Below, in pieces: positions 45,752-53,850 of a stretch of DNA of 64,000 nt (positions are counted from its first letter, which is position 1; each line of letters opens with the position of its first letter). The stretch is from Alphaproteobacteria bacterium (GTDB lineage: Bacteria; Pseudomonadota; Alphaproteobacteria; UBA828): the NCBI GenBank assembly GCA_022826665.1, contig JAJDUK010000047.1:237753-301752 (forward strand). The letters are read 5' to 3'. The position numbers and the translations under genes were made by a program. Below the pieces are notes generated by a model. The model saw only the letters and a list, made by a program, of their open reading frames with translations, was not told where the DNA came from and made no database searches.

Positions 45752-46834
45752 ATGAGCGTGCGTTACGCGCCGGTCGGCTGGAACCGCAACAAGATCATCT
45801 ACGACGTCGTGGTGCTCGCCGCCGCCGTCGCCTACATCCTGCTCTACATCAAGATCGCGCCGGGCTTCCAGGACGTCACCAAGCCGACCAGCGGGGCGAT
45901 CCTGCGGGCGCAGGCCTTCGGCACCTGTGCCTTCCTGATGCTCACCTTCATTCTCTGCATCGGGCCGCTCACACGCCTGGATGCGCGCTTCCTGCCGCTG
46001 CTCTACAACCGTCGCCACTTCGGCGTGATCACGTGCGCCATCGCCTTCACCCATGCCACGCATGTGGTCAGCATCTATTACTCGTTCAGCCCGCTGAACA
46101 AGTACGTCGCGGTGCTGGCGAGCAACACGAGCTACGACCGCTTCCTCGGCTTCCCCTTCGAGACCTTCGGCATCTTCGCGCTCTTCCTGCTGTTGGTGCT
46201 CGCGGCCACGAGCCACGATTTCTGGCTCAGGTTCCTGACACCGCCGATCTGGAAGGCGATCCACATCTCGGTCTACGTCGCCTATGCGGCGATCGTCTGC
46301 CATGTGGCGCTCGGCTCCCTGCAGTCGAAGCAGAGCCCGCTGCTCGCGGTCATCGTGGGCTTGAGCGTGGTGATGGTAACGGGCCTCCACCTCGTCGCCG
46401 GTCGGATCGAGCGGCAGAAGGACCGCAACACGGCGGAGAGCGCCGAGGAGAGTACCGACGAGGCGCCCTGGGTCGTCGCCGGCGACGTGGAGTCGGTGCC
46501 CGACGGCCGCGGCATCGTCGTGCCGCTGGAGGACGGCGAGCGCGTCGCGGTTTTCCGCTACGGCGACAAGCTGTCTGCGCTCGCCAACGTCTGCGCCCAT
46601 CAGAACGGGCCGCTCGGCGAGGGGCGTATCATGGACGGTTGCGTGACCTGCCCGTGGCACGGCTTCCACTACCGGCCGGAGGATGGCTGCGCGCCGCCGC
46701 CCTTCACCGAGAAAGTCGCGACCTATCGGCTCAAGCTCGACGGCCGGCGGATCCTGCTCGATCCCCGGCCCAACGAACCCGGCACCTATGTCGAGCCCGT
46801 GCGCGTCGCTCCCCCGAGCGTGACGGAGGCGTAA
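45752..46834 (+). CDS. Ferric-reductase-like membrane protein fused to a Rieske domain
   Basis: This 360-residue protein joins an integral-membrane haem domain and an iron-sulfur domain. Residues about 15-215 hold six hydrophobic helices with paired histidines suitable as haem ligands (H101, H104 in FTHATHVV; H171, H184), as in the ferric reductase/NOX-like fold. Residues 240-345 are a Rieske [2Fe-2S] domain with C281-A-H283 and C300-P-W-H303. Electrons could pass between a soluble donor and membrane haems through the Rieske cluster. It sits within a six-gene row whose last member is also a Rieske protein. The fusion is not one I know as a characterised enzyme. Confidence 0.82.
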   Translation: MSVRYAPVGWNRNKIIYDVVVLAAAVAYILLYIKIAPGFQDVTKPTSGAILRAQAFGTCAFLMLTFILCIGPLTRLDARFLPLLYNRRHFGVITCAIAFTHATHVVSIYYSFSPLNKYVAVLASNTSYDRFLGFPFETFGIFALFLLLVLAATSHDFWLRFLTPPIWKAIHISVYVAYAAIVCHVALGSLQSKQSPLLAVIVGLSVVMVTGLHLVAGRIERQKDRNTAESAEESTDEAPWVVAGDVESVPDGRGIVVPLEDGERVAVFRYGDKLSALANVCAHQNGPLGEGRIMDGCVTCPWHGFHYRPEDGCAPPPFTEKVATYRLKLDGRRILLDPRPNEPGTYVEPVRVAPPSVTEA

Positions 46835-46835
46835 G

Positions 46836-47624
46836 ATGGCAGGCAGGGCGCGTGATCCCGGCTTCTTCGTGGGCTACCTGAACAGCGTGCCGCGCCCGCT
46901 CGCGATCTTCCTGGTGGTCGGTGCTGCCGTGCTTGTGGGCGGCATGGCCGGCTTGGCCTTCGCGCTCGGCACCAACGTGAACGACCCCGGCGACGGCACC
47001 TTCGCCCGCAAGCTCGGCAAGCAGGAGATGTCGGGGATTCTGCTGGAGAAGCCTTATCCGATCCTGCGCGTGCGCCCGGACGCAAAAAACCCCGAGGCAC
47101 GCACGGTCATGCTCACGGTGCCCGGCAAGCGCAGCGTCAAGCGGCGCGGCCGCAAGCTCTTCGACCAGCTCGTCGACGTGAAGGGCTTCATGTTCCAGCG
47201 CGGCGACATCGACATGCTGCAGGTCCAGGGCAAGAACTCCCTGAAGGCGGTGGAGGTCGCCGAAGGTGAGGCGCCACCCGAATTCACCCCGGCGCCGGCG
47301 GAATCCCTTGGTCGCTGGCGCCTCATCGGCGAGATCTGCGACAGCAAGTGCCATCTTGGCGCGATGCGTCCGGGCGACGGGCTCGCGCACAAGGCCTGCG
47401 CCAATCTCTGCATCTCCTCCGGCGCGCCGCCGATCTTCGTCACGGCGGAGGAAGGCGCGGTCGAGGGCGAGACCTTCCTGCTGATGGCCGATCAGGACGG
47501 CGGGCCGCTCCCCGACCACTTCGGCGACTACGTGGCGATCCTCATTCAGCTCGAAGGCGAGGTCGAGCGGCTCGATGACCTGCTGGTCTTCAAGGTCGAT
47601 ATCGACGCGGCCAAGGTGTTCTGA
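46836..47624 (+). CDS. Membrane-anchored protein with a Cys/His motif
   Basis: This 262-residue protein starts one base after the Rieske fusion gene. A single helix (about 21-44) anchors it, and the rest should face the periplasm. The outstanding feature is C168-D-S-K-C172-H173 followed by G-rich sequence, then H185-K-A-C188-A-N-L-C192, a motif suited to binding metal or a cluster. The end APPIFVTAEEGAVEGETFLLM resembles tails I associate with uncharacterised conserved redox-linked proteins. No enzyme family is claimed. Operon position makes a role in electron transfer likely. Confidence 0.72.
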   Translation: MAGRARDPGFFVGYLNSVPRPLAIFLVVGAAVLVGGMAGLAFALGTNVNDPGDGTFARKLGKQEMSGILLEKPYPILRVRPDAKNPEARTVMLTVPGKRSVKRRGRKLFDQLVDVKGFMFQRGDIDMLQVQGKNSLKAVEVAEGEAPPEFTPAPAESLGRWRLIGEICDSKCHLGAMRPGDGLAHKACANLCISSGAPPIFVTAEEGAVEGETFLLMADQDGGPLPDHFGDYVAILIQLEGEVERLDDLLVFKVDIDAAKVF

Positions 47625-47627
47625 GCG

Positions 47628-47879
47628 ATGAAGCGTGTCGCCTGGATCATCGCCGGCGCGATCGTGACCGCAGGTCTCGGCTATGCCTCCTACTGGGTCT
47701 ATCTGGAGGTGCAGCAGCAGGTTCGCGGCACGCTCATTTCGGGCTTCGGCATCTTCGCGGGCGTCATGGGCGCCTTCGCCATGCTCGGCGTGGCCCACAT
47801 CGTCTTCACCTACGCCGAGCGCCTGCTGTGCAAGCGCAAGACGCCCCCGGCCGAAGACAAGACTCCAGAGGGCGCGTGA
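47628..47879 (+). CDS. Small two-helix membrane protein
   Basis: This 83-residue protein has predicted helices at about 5-27 and 37-60 and a charged, Pro/Glu-rich C-terminal tail (CKRKTPPAEDKTPEGA). It begins 3 bp after the preceding stop codon and is followed by the Rieske-GltS gene after about 50 bp. No family was recognised. As with the other small genes in this row, it is probably a subunit of a membrane complex, which is inference from spacing. Confidence 0.7.
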   Translation: MKRVAWIIAGAIVTAGLGYASYWVYLEVQQQVRGTLISGFGIFAGVMGAFAMLGVAHIVFTYAERLLCKRKTPPAEDKTPEGA

Positions 47880-47932
47880 CGATCGAATAGACGCGGCACG
47901 CGAGCCGTTCAGTGGCGGGAGGCAGGGTCCCC

Positions 47933-49543
47933 ATGAACAAGATCGCGATCAAGACGCTCGACGAGTTGGAAGACCGACAGCCGGCCTACGCGCTGGTCGG
48001 CGGGGTCGATCTCTGCGTCGTGCGCTACGACGATAACGTCTCGGTCTTCTACGGCCGCTGCCTGCACCGGGGCGCGCTCATGGCCGACGGCTACGTCGAC
48101 GGCGAGAACCTGATCTGCGGCGTCCACTACTGGGACTACCGGCTCGACACCGGTGTCAGCGAATACAATAACGAAGAGGTCCTACCCAAGTTCGCGTCGT
48201 GGATCGAGGGCGGTCAGGTCCTGGTCGATGCCGACGAGATCGGCGCCTGGGAGGAGGAGCACCCGCAGCCCTTCAAGCGGGACGAGTATCTCGGCCTCTA
48301 CGCCGACACCCACCCCGCGGCCGAGGAGCCCCACGTTGGGCTGATCCAGGGCTACGCCAAGGACGGCCTCAGCAAGACCGGCCATCACGGCGTCGTGGTG
48401 GCCATGGGCGTGCCGCGCCAGGACCTGCCGAGCTGGGACGACATTCAATTCATCACGGCGCAACTCCACCGCATGCCGCACCTGGATGATGAGCCTGTCG
48501 CCACCGAGGTGGTGATCGGCCCCAACGCCCAAAAACCGCTGACCCTCGAGATTCCGCTCCTGGTCTCGGACATGAGTTTTGGGGCGCTCTCGGAGCCCGC
48601 CAAGGTCTCGCTCGCGCGCGGCGCCGAGCTTTCCGGCACCGGCATCTGCTCGGGCGAGGGCGGCATGCTGCCGGAGGAGCAGCAGGCGTGCAGCCGCTAC
48701 TTCTACGAGTATGCCTCGGGCCGCTTCGGCTTTTCGTGGGACAAGCTGGAGAACGTCCAGGCCTTCCACTTCAAGGGTGGCCAGGGTGCCAAGACCGGCA
48801 CCGGCGGGCACCTGCCGGGAAACAAGGTGAGGGGCAAGATCGCCGAGGTGCGGGGGCTGCCGGAAGGCTCGCCCGCAGTCTCGCCGCCGCGCTTCCCGGA
48901 TTGGACCGACTGGCGCCAGGTGAGGGACTTCGCCGACGAAGTGCGCAGCCACACCGGCGGCATCCCGATCGGCTACAAGCTCTCGGCCCAGCACGTCGAG
49001 AAGGATATCGACGCCGCGCTTGAGGTGGGCGTCGACTACATCATCCTGGACGGCCGGGGCGGCGGCACGGGCGCTGCGCCGCTCATCTTCCGCGACAACA
49101 TCTCGGTGCCGACCATCCCTGCGCTGGCACGCGCGCGCCGCCATCTCGATGCGTCGGAGCGCCAGGACGTGACGCTGGTGATCACGGGCGGCCTGCGCAA
49201 GCCCGCCGATTTCGCCAAGGCGCTGGCGCTGGGCGCGGATGCGGTCGCAGTCTCCAACGCCGCGATCCAGGCGATCGGCTGCCTCGGCATGCGCGCCTGC
49301 CACACCAACAACTGCCCGGTCGGTATCGCGACCCAGAAGCCGAGTCTGACCGCGCGGATCGAGGTCGAGAAGTCGGCGCGGCGCCTTGCCAACTTCTTCG
49401 AGGCGAGCGTCGAGCTGATGAAGATCATGGCGCGTGCCTGTGGGCATTCGCACCTGAACCAGCTCGCGCTCGACGATCTCGAGACCTGGAAAGAGGATAT
49501 GGCGCGGCTCTCGGGCGTCGCCTACGGCGGCGTCGGCGGCTGA
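47933..49543 (+). CDS. Rieske domain fused to glutamate-synthase-type FMN/iron-sulfur domain
   Basis: This 536-residue fusion has an N-terminal Rieske domain with C43-L-H45 and C62-G-V-H65, then from about residue 140 the FMN-binding domain of the glutamate synthase large subunit: IPLLVSDMSFGALSEPAKV, GICSGEGGMLPEEQ, FKGGQGAKTGTGGHLPG and DYIILDGRGGGTGAAPL. Cysteines C450, C456 and C461 (CLGMRACHTNNCPVG) match the [3Fe-4S] site. The glutamine amidotransferase domain of GltB is absent, as in methylglutamate-synthase-like proteins. An amino-acid or amine redox reaction fed by the Rieske cluster is plausible. GGGAGG lies about 11 bases before the ATG. Confidence 0.85.
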   Translation: MNKIAIKTLDELEDRQPAYALVGGVDLCVVRYDDNVSVFYGRCLHRGALMADGYVDGENLICGVHYWDYRLDTGVSEYNNEEVLPKFASWIEGGQVLVDADEIGAWEEEHPQPFKRDEYLGLYADTHPAAEEPHVGLIQGYAKDGLSKTGHHGVVVAMGVPRQDLPSWDDIQFITAQLHRMPHLDDEPVATEVVIGPNAQKPLTLEIPLLVSDMSFGALSEPAKVSLARGAELSGTGICSGEGGMLPEEQQACSRYFYEYASGRFGFSWDKLENVQAFHFKGGQGAKTGTGGHLPGNKVRGKIAEVRGLPEGSPAVSPPRFPDWTDWRQVRDFADEVRSHTGGIPIGYKLSAQHVEKDIDAALEVGVDYIILDGRGGGTGAAPLIFRDNISVPTIPALARARRHLDASERQDVTLVITGGLRKPADFAKALALGADAVAVSNAAIQAIGCLGMRACHTNNCPVGIATQKPSLTARIEVEKSARRLANFFEASVELMKIMARACGHSHLNQLALDDLETWKEDMARLSGVAYGGVGG

Positions 49544-49545
49544 GA

Positions 49546-49570
49546 GCGCGTCCGTCTTTGGCGGACGCGC
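49546..49570. terminator. Stem-loop after the Rieske-GltS gene
   Basis: GCGCGTCCG and CGGACGCGC make a perfect 9-bp stem around a 7-base loop, 3 bp after the stop codon. There is no T tract, so it is at best a partial intrinsic terminator or a 3'-end stabiliser for the redox cluster transcript. Confidence 0.5.
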
Positions 49571-49684
49571 GACAGGCCGCGACCGCGGCCCGCCGCGTCA
49601 GCGGCGCCCTCGCGGAGGCGCTGGCCGTAGGCCGGCTGCCGTGAGCGATAAAGTGCGAGGGCGTTTCCGTGCGAAACGGGAACG

Positions 49685-49702
49685 CTTTAGCGAGCGCTAA
49701 AG
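49685..49702. terminator. Stem-loop at the end of the methyltransferase pair
   Basis: CTTTAGCG-AG-CGCTAAAG is a perfect 8-bp inverted repeat overlapping the stop codon of the methyltransferase gene read leftward. Just beyond it, GCGTTTCCG and CGGGAACGC form a second stem with one wobble pair. The pair probably marks where transcripts converging from both sides end. Confidence 0.45.
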
Positions 49703-50755
49703 GCTCTTCGCAAACTCTTTGTTCGCCGCCGGAATTTCCGGGACCGTGCCCAGATAAGCGTGGCGGGACATGTCCGGCGAGTGCCTGCTCGCAGGAGGCT
49801 CGCGGCCTAGCGCTTCCGCCATGCTGCGGATGTGGTGGGGGGCCGCACCGCAACAGACGCCGAGATAGTTGACGCCGAGCGCCTGCGCCTCTTTGGTGAA
49901 CTCCGCGATCTCGTAGCGGTTGCAGGCGAGGTTATCGAGCCCGGTGGGGAAGGCGCGTCCCTCGGGCAGGCAGGCGCAGCCAGGATCGCTGAGGGAGAGG
50001 AAGGTCGGCTCGTCCTCGGTGGTGCGATAGGCCACCGGCAGCGCGGAGACGTGGCAGCTCACCGCTTCGTGGATCTGGCCCAGCAACGGCAGCATGGTCG
50101 CGGGGCCGCGCACGCAGTTGAGGCCGACCACGTCGGCGCCCGCGTCCTCCAGGCGCTTGCAGGCTTCGGCCGGGGTCAGTCCCTCGCGGGTGTGCGGGTC
50201 GCGGAAGATGGCGAGGTTGATCACCGCCGGCAGCCCGGTCTCTTTGATCGCTTCGAGCGCGAGTAGAGCCTCGCCCACGTAGCCGATGGTCTCGGCGACG
50301 AAGAAGTCCACGCCCTCATCGACGGCCCAGCCCACTTGCTCATCGAACATGGCGCGCACAGTCCGCGCGGACTCCGGATCGCCTTCGACGAAGATGTTGG
50401 AATTGCTGACGTTGCCGGCGACCAGGGCATTGCCTTCCTCCGCGACCGCCCGCGCAAGGCGGACCGCGGTGCGGTTCATTTGCTCAAGCTGGTCCTCCTT
50501 GCCGATCAGCCTGAGCTTCTCGCGATGGGCGTAATAGGTGAAGGCCAGCATGACGTCCGAGCCCGCGTGCAGGAATTCGCGATGCAGCTGGATTACGGCG
50601 TCAGGATGTTCCAGCACTGCTTCGGGCACGTAGGCGCCGGCGGTGAGATAGCCGCGGCGCTCGATCTCGAACAGATAGCCCTCGGCGCAAATGACGGGTC
50701 CTGCCGCCAGCCATTCGAGCAGACCCGATCCGATAGGCGGAGCAGCGCGGGTCAT
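49697..50755 (-). CDS. Betaine-homocysteine-methyltransferase-like protein, paralogue 2
   Basis: This 352-residue zinc methyltransferase of the homocysteine S-methyltransferase (Pfam S-methyl_trans) family is of the BHMT type. Zinc ligands are expected from the Cys in VGLNCVRGPATM and the pair in GVCCGAAPHHIRSMAEAL. Other family parts are SDVMLAFTYYAHREKLR and ALVAGNVSNSN. It would move a methyl group from betaine or a similar donor to homocysteine or another thiol. It is a tandem paralogue of the next gene, of equal length. AAGGAG precedes the ATG by about 9 bases; a longer frame upstream runs through the paralogue and is spurious. Confidence 0.88.
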   Translation of the reverse strand: MTRAAPPIGSGLLEWLAAGPVICAEGYLFEIERRGYLTAGAYVPEAVLEHPDAVIQLHREFLHAGSDVMLAFTYYAHREKLRLIGKEDQLEQMNRTAVRLARAVAEEGNALVAGNVSNSNIFVEGDPESARTVRAMFDEQVGWAVDEGVDFFVAETIGYVGEALLALEAIKETGLPAVINLAIFRDPHTREGLTPAEACKRLEDAGADVVGLNCVRGPATMLPLLGQIHEAVSCHVSALPVAYRTTEDEPTFLSLSDPGCACLPEGRAFPTGLDNLACNRYEIAEFTKEAQALGVNYLGVCCGAAPHHIRSMAEALGREPPASRHSPDMSRHAYLGTVPEIPAANKEFAKSL

Positions 50756-50814
50756 TGAGGTGATCTCCTTGTTCGCGAAGGCCGCGGCCGGGGGCCGCGC
50801 GCGGGTGACAAGTG

Positions 50815-51873
50815 CTACAGGTTCTTCGCAAAATCCTTGTACACAGACGGGACCTTGTCCGAGGTGCCGTAGAAGGCGTGCGTGGACATGTCGGGCGAAT
50901 ACTTGCTCCCCGGCGGGCGGCGGCCGAGCGCCTCCGCCATGCTGCGGATGTGGTGGGGGGACGTGCCGCAGCAAACGCCGAGATAGTTGACGCCGAGCGC
51001 CTGCGCCTCCTTGGTGAACTCCTCGATCTCGTAGCGATTGACGGTGAAGGGATCGAGCGCGGTGGGGAAAGGCTTCTCCCGCGGCAAGCAGGCGCAGTCG
51101 GGATCCTCCAGGGACTGGAAGGTGGGCTGGTCGGCGGTGGTGCGGTAGGCCACCGGCAGCGCCGCCACGTGACAACTGACCGCCTCGCGAATGGGGCCGA
51201 GCAGCGGCAGCATGGAGGCCGGACCGCGCGCGCAGTTGAGCCCGACCACGTCGGCGCCCGCGTCTTCCAGGCGCTTTGCCGCTTCGGCCAAGCTCAATCC
51301 GTCCCGTGTGTGCGGGTCACGGTGGACCGCGAGGTTGATTACCGCCGTCTGGTCGGCCGCCTTGATCGCTTCGAGCGCGAGCAGGGCCTCGCCGACGAAG
51401 GAGATGGTCTCGGCGACGATATAGTCCACACCCTCGTCGACGGCCCATTCCACCTGCTCGTCGAACATCGCGCGCACCTCGCGTGCGGACTCGGCATCGC
51501 CCTCGACATAGATGTTGGAGTTGGACACGTTGCCGGCGACCAGCGCGTCGCTCCCGGCTGCGGCCTCTCGCGCGAGGCGGAGCGCGGTGCGGTTCATCTC
51601 CTCGAGCGTGTCCTCCTTGCCGATCACCCGGAGCTTCTCGCGGTGGGCGTAGTAGGTGAAGGCGAGCATGACGTCGGAGCCCGCGTACAGGAAATCGCGG
51701 TGCAATTGGGCCACGACCTCCGGGTGGTCCAGCACCGCTTCCGGCACGTAGGCGCCGGCGGAGAGATAGCCGCGGCGCTCGATTTCGAACAGATAGCCTT
51801 CGGCGCAGATGACGGGCCCTGCTGCCAGCCGCTCAAGTAGACCCGGCCCGCTGGACACTGCAGCGTCAGTCAT
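50815..51873 (-). CDS. Betaine-homocysteine-methyltransferase-like protein, paralogue 1
   Basis: This is the first of the two tandem 352-residue methyltransferases. It shares nearly all motifs with its neighbour: AGPVICAEGYLFEIERRGYL, ALVAGNVSNSNIYVEGD, DVVGLNCARGPASMLPL and GVCCGTSPHHIRSMAEALG. Retention of the zinc cysteines in both copies argues that both are active and may differ in donor or acceptor. The 59-bp gap between them has a good ribosome site, so they form one operon. Divergence is scattered along the length, which suggests an old duplication. Confidence 0.88.
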   Translation of the reverse strand: MTDAAVSSGPGLLERLAAGPVICAEGYLFEIERRGYLSAGAYVPEAVLDHPEVVAQLHRDFLYAGSDVMLAFTYYAHREKLRVIGKEDTLEEMNRTALRLAREAAAGSDALVAGNVSNSNIYVEGDAESAREVRAMFDEQVEWAVDEGVDYIVAETISFVGEALLALEAIKAADQTAVINLAVHRDPHTRDGLSLAEAAKRLEDAGADVVGLNCARGPASMLPLLGPIREAVSCHVAALPVAYRTTADQPTFQSLEDPDCACLPREKPFPTALDPFTVNRYEIEEFTKEAQALGVNYLGVCCGTSPHHIRSMAEALGRRPPGSKYSPDMSTHAFYGTSDKVPSVYKDFAKNL

Positions 51874-51894
51874 GGATAGCGCTCCTTATTGGTA

Positions 51895-52875
51895 CTAGCC
51901 GGCAGGGCCGGGGTGCAGCGGTGAATCCTTCACCCGCCAGAGAAAGCGCCGCACGATATCGCCGTAGCCAGCGAACAGGAAGGCGCCATTGTCGGCGAGC
52001 ACGCGCTCCCGCTCCGCCCTGTAGGCATGGGGCAGGTCGTACCAGGCAATGCCGGGCCGCTCGTGGTGGAGCGCATGGAAATTGTTGCCGAGGAAGAGCA
52101 GCCTCATCAGCGGGCCGGCCTCCACGATGACCGTGCGCTGGGCTTGGTCCGGCGCGGGCCGATGCTCGGTGTAGGAGCGCAGCAGGATCAGCGCGGTGCC
52201 CGGATAGACGTAGAGCATCACGTAGGCCCAGAGCGGGATACCGCAGACGACCAGCACCCAGGCCAGCACCAGCGCCGATAGCACCGCGTGCGTGGCCCAA
52301 ATCTGGACGCATCCCGGCTCGCCGCGGATGAGCCGCGCGCCTTCCTCCCGCCAGAAGGCGAGAATGGTCAGCGCCGGGCCGAGCAGCAGCCGGCCGACCA
52401 GGGTGTTGTGGACCTTGAGCAGAAGCCGCCCGCCCGGCCCGAGGCGCCGCCACCGCTCGGGCTGCACGTAGAAACTCTCTGTATCCGCCAGCGGGTCCGT
52501 GAGGTACGGCGTGGCATGGTGCGAAAGATGACGGCTGCGGTAGAGGGGAAAGGGCAGCCAGAGCGCGAGCGGCGCCACGGCGAGTGCGGTGTTGACCCAA
52601 GGCCGGCGCGTGGGATGGCCGTGGATGATCTCGTGCTGCAGGCCGCCGTGCCAGCCCACCAGCCAGCCGCCCAATGGCAGGACCAGCCACCAGGGCAGCG
52701 CATGGTGGTACCAGGTGAGCGCCAGCCAGCCGCCATAAACCGCCGCCGCCACGAGCCAGGTCGGCCCCTCGATGCGGCGCCAGAGGACAGGGAGGTCCGC
52801 TTGAGCGAGGGGATTGTCGAGGTTTCGTACCACGGTGACCCGGCTGTGGCGGCGACTTCGGTCCACTCTGTGACC
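51895..52875 (-). CDS. Membrane fatty-acid-desaturase-family protein
   Basis: This integral membrane di-iron protein of about 326 residues has the three histidine clusters of the desaturase/hydroxylase family: HEIIHGH, HLSHH (in YRSRHLSHHATPYL) and HALHH (in NNFHALHHERPG), with hydrophobic helices between them. Substrates in this family range from fatty acids to carotenoids and small alkyl compounds, so none is assigned. The start is uncertain: ATG is shown, but a TTG six codons earlier and a GTG further in are possible. It lies 22 bp downstream of the methyltransferase pair region, on the same strand, and is divergent from the XRE regulator. Confidence 0.85.
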   Translation of the reverse strand, partial: GHRVDRSRRHSRVTVVRNLDNPLAQADLPVLWRRIEGPTWLVAAAVYGGWLALTWYHHALPWWLVLPLGGWLVGWHGGLQHEIIHGHPTRRPWVNTALAVAPLALWLPFPLYRSRHLSHHATPYLTDPLADTESFYVQPERWRRLGPGGRLLLKVHNTLVGRLLLGPALTILAFWREEGARLIRGEPGCVQIWATHAVLSALVLAWVLVVCGIPLWAYVMLYVYPGTALILLRSYTEHRPAPDQAQRTVIVEAGPLMRLLFLGNNFHALHHERPGIAWYDLPHAYRAERERVLADNGAFLFAGYGDIVRRFLWRVKDSPLHPGPAG

Positions 52876-52995
52876 CATCTTGCGGTGAAACAACGTGGGA
52901 ATTCGCTCGCTTCGTCATACCGTGCGTCAATCCTCAAGTATTTGTGATAGTTTGCGCCTGTTGGTGATTATTTACTGAACTTGGGGAATTAGCGC

Positions 52996-53850
52996 ATGGA
53001 TAGGCGTGACACGGCGCAACGCTTCCGCGAGCGGTTGCTCGAGGCCATGGAGAAGGGGCAGGTCAACCGATCTACGCTCGCCGCGCGGATCGGTATCGAT
53101 CGCTCGACTCTCTCGCAGCTTCTATCGGCCGAGGCCGACCGCCTGCCGCGGGCCGACACTGCCGCAGCGATCGCGTCCGCCCTCAACGTGAGCCTCGACT
53201 GGCTGCTCGGGCTCAGTCAGCACACCAAACTAGTCGCCGATATTCTGCAGGAATCGGTGGAGGTGAAGCCGAGCGCAGACGAGCCGGCGGATGAAAGCCT
53301 CGCTGCCTGGTACGCCGAGGCGGCCGGCTACAAGATCAGACACGTGCCGACCAGGCTCCCGGATCTGCTGAAGACCGAGGCGGTGCTGGACTACGAGTAC
53401 CGCGATTTTGCCGCGAGGTCGGCCGACCGGGCGATCGCCATTTCCCACGGTCGCCTCGCGTATGTGCGGCTACCGGAGACGGACATCGAGATCTGCATGT
53501 CGCGTCAGTCCATGGAATCCTTCACCCGTGCCGAGGGAATTTGGCGCGACCTTTCATTATCGGCCAGGCACGAGCAGCTCGATCACATGATCGGGTTGAT
53601 CGACGAGCTCTACCCCACGCTGCGCGTGTTCTTCTTCGACGGCCTCACCCATTTCTCCGTGCCCTACACGGTGTTCGGACCGCAGCGGACGGTGGTCTAC
53701 GTCGGCCAGATGTTCTTCGCCTTCAACACGATCGAGCATATCCGCGTGCTCACGCGTCATTTTGACGCTCTGGTGCGGGCCTCGACCGTGCCGGCCCACG
53801 TGGCAGGTGATTTCCTGCGCGAGCTGCGGCAGGAGCTGAACGGGGATTAA
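52996..53850 (+). CDS. XRE-family transcriptional regulator with a C-terminal sensor-like domain
   Basis: Residues about 8-75 form a Cro/C1-type helix-turn-helix (RSTLAARIGIDRSTLSQLLS, LPRADTAAAIASALNVSLDWLLG). Residues about 95-284 are a separate domain with Trp/Tyr-rich sequence (DLSLSARHEQLDHMIGLIDELY, TVFGPQRTVVYVGQMFF) that I do not recognise and that may bind a ligand. GGGGA lies about 8 bases before the ATG. It is divergent from the desaturase-methyltransferase operon and overlaps the 3' end of the FAD oxidoreductase gene by 4 bp. It is the obvious candidate regulator of this locus. Confidence 0.85.
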   Translation: MDRRDTAQRFRERLLEAMEKGQVNRSTLAARIGIDRSTLSQLLSAEADRLPRADTAAAIASALNVSLDWLLGLSQHTKLVADILQESVEVKPSADEPADESLAAWYAEAAGYKIRHVPTRLPDLLKTEAVLDYEYRDFAARSADRAIAISHGRLAYVRLPETDIEICMSRQSMESFTRAEGIWRDLSLSARHEQLDHMIGLIDELYPTLRVFFFDGLTHFSVPYTVFGPQRTVVYVGQMFFAFNTIEHIRVLTRHFDALVRASTVPAHVAGDFLRELRQELNGD

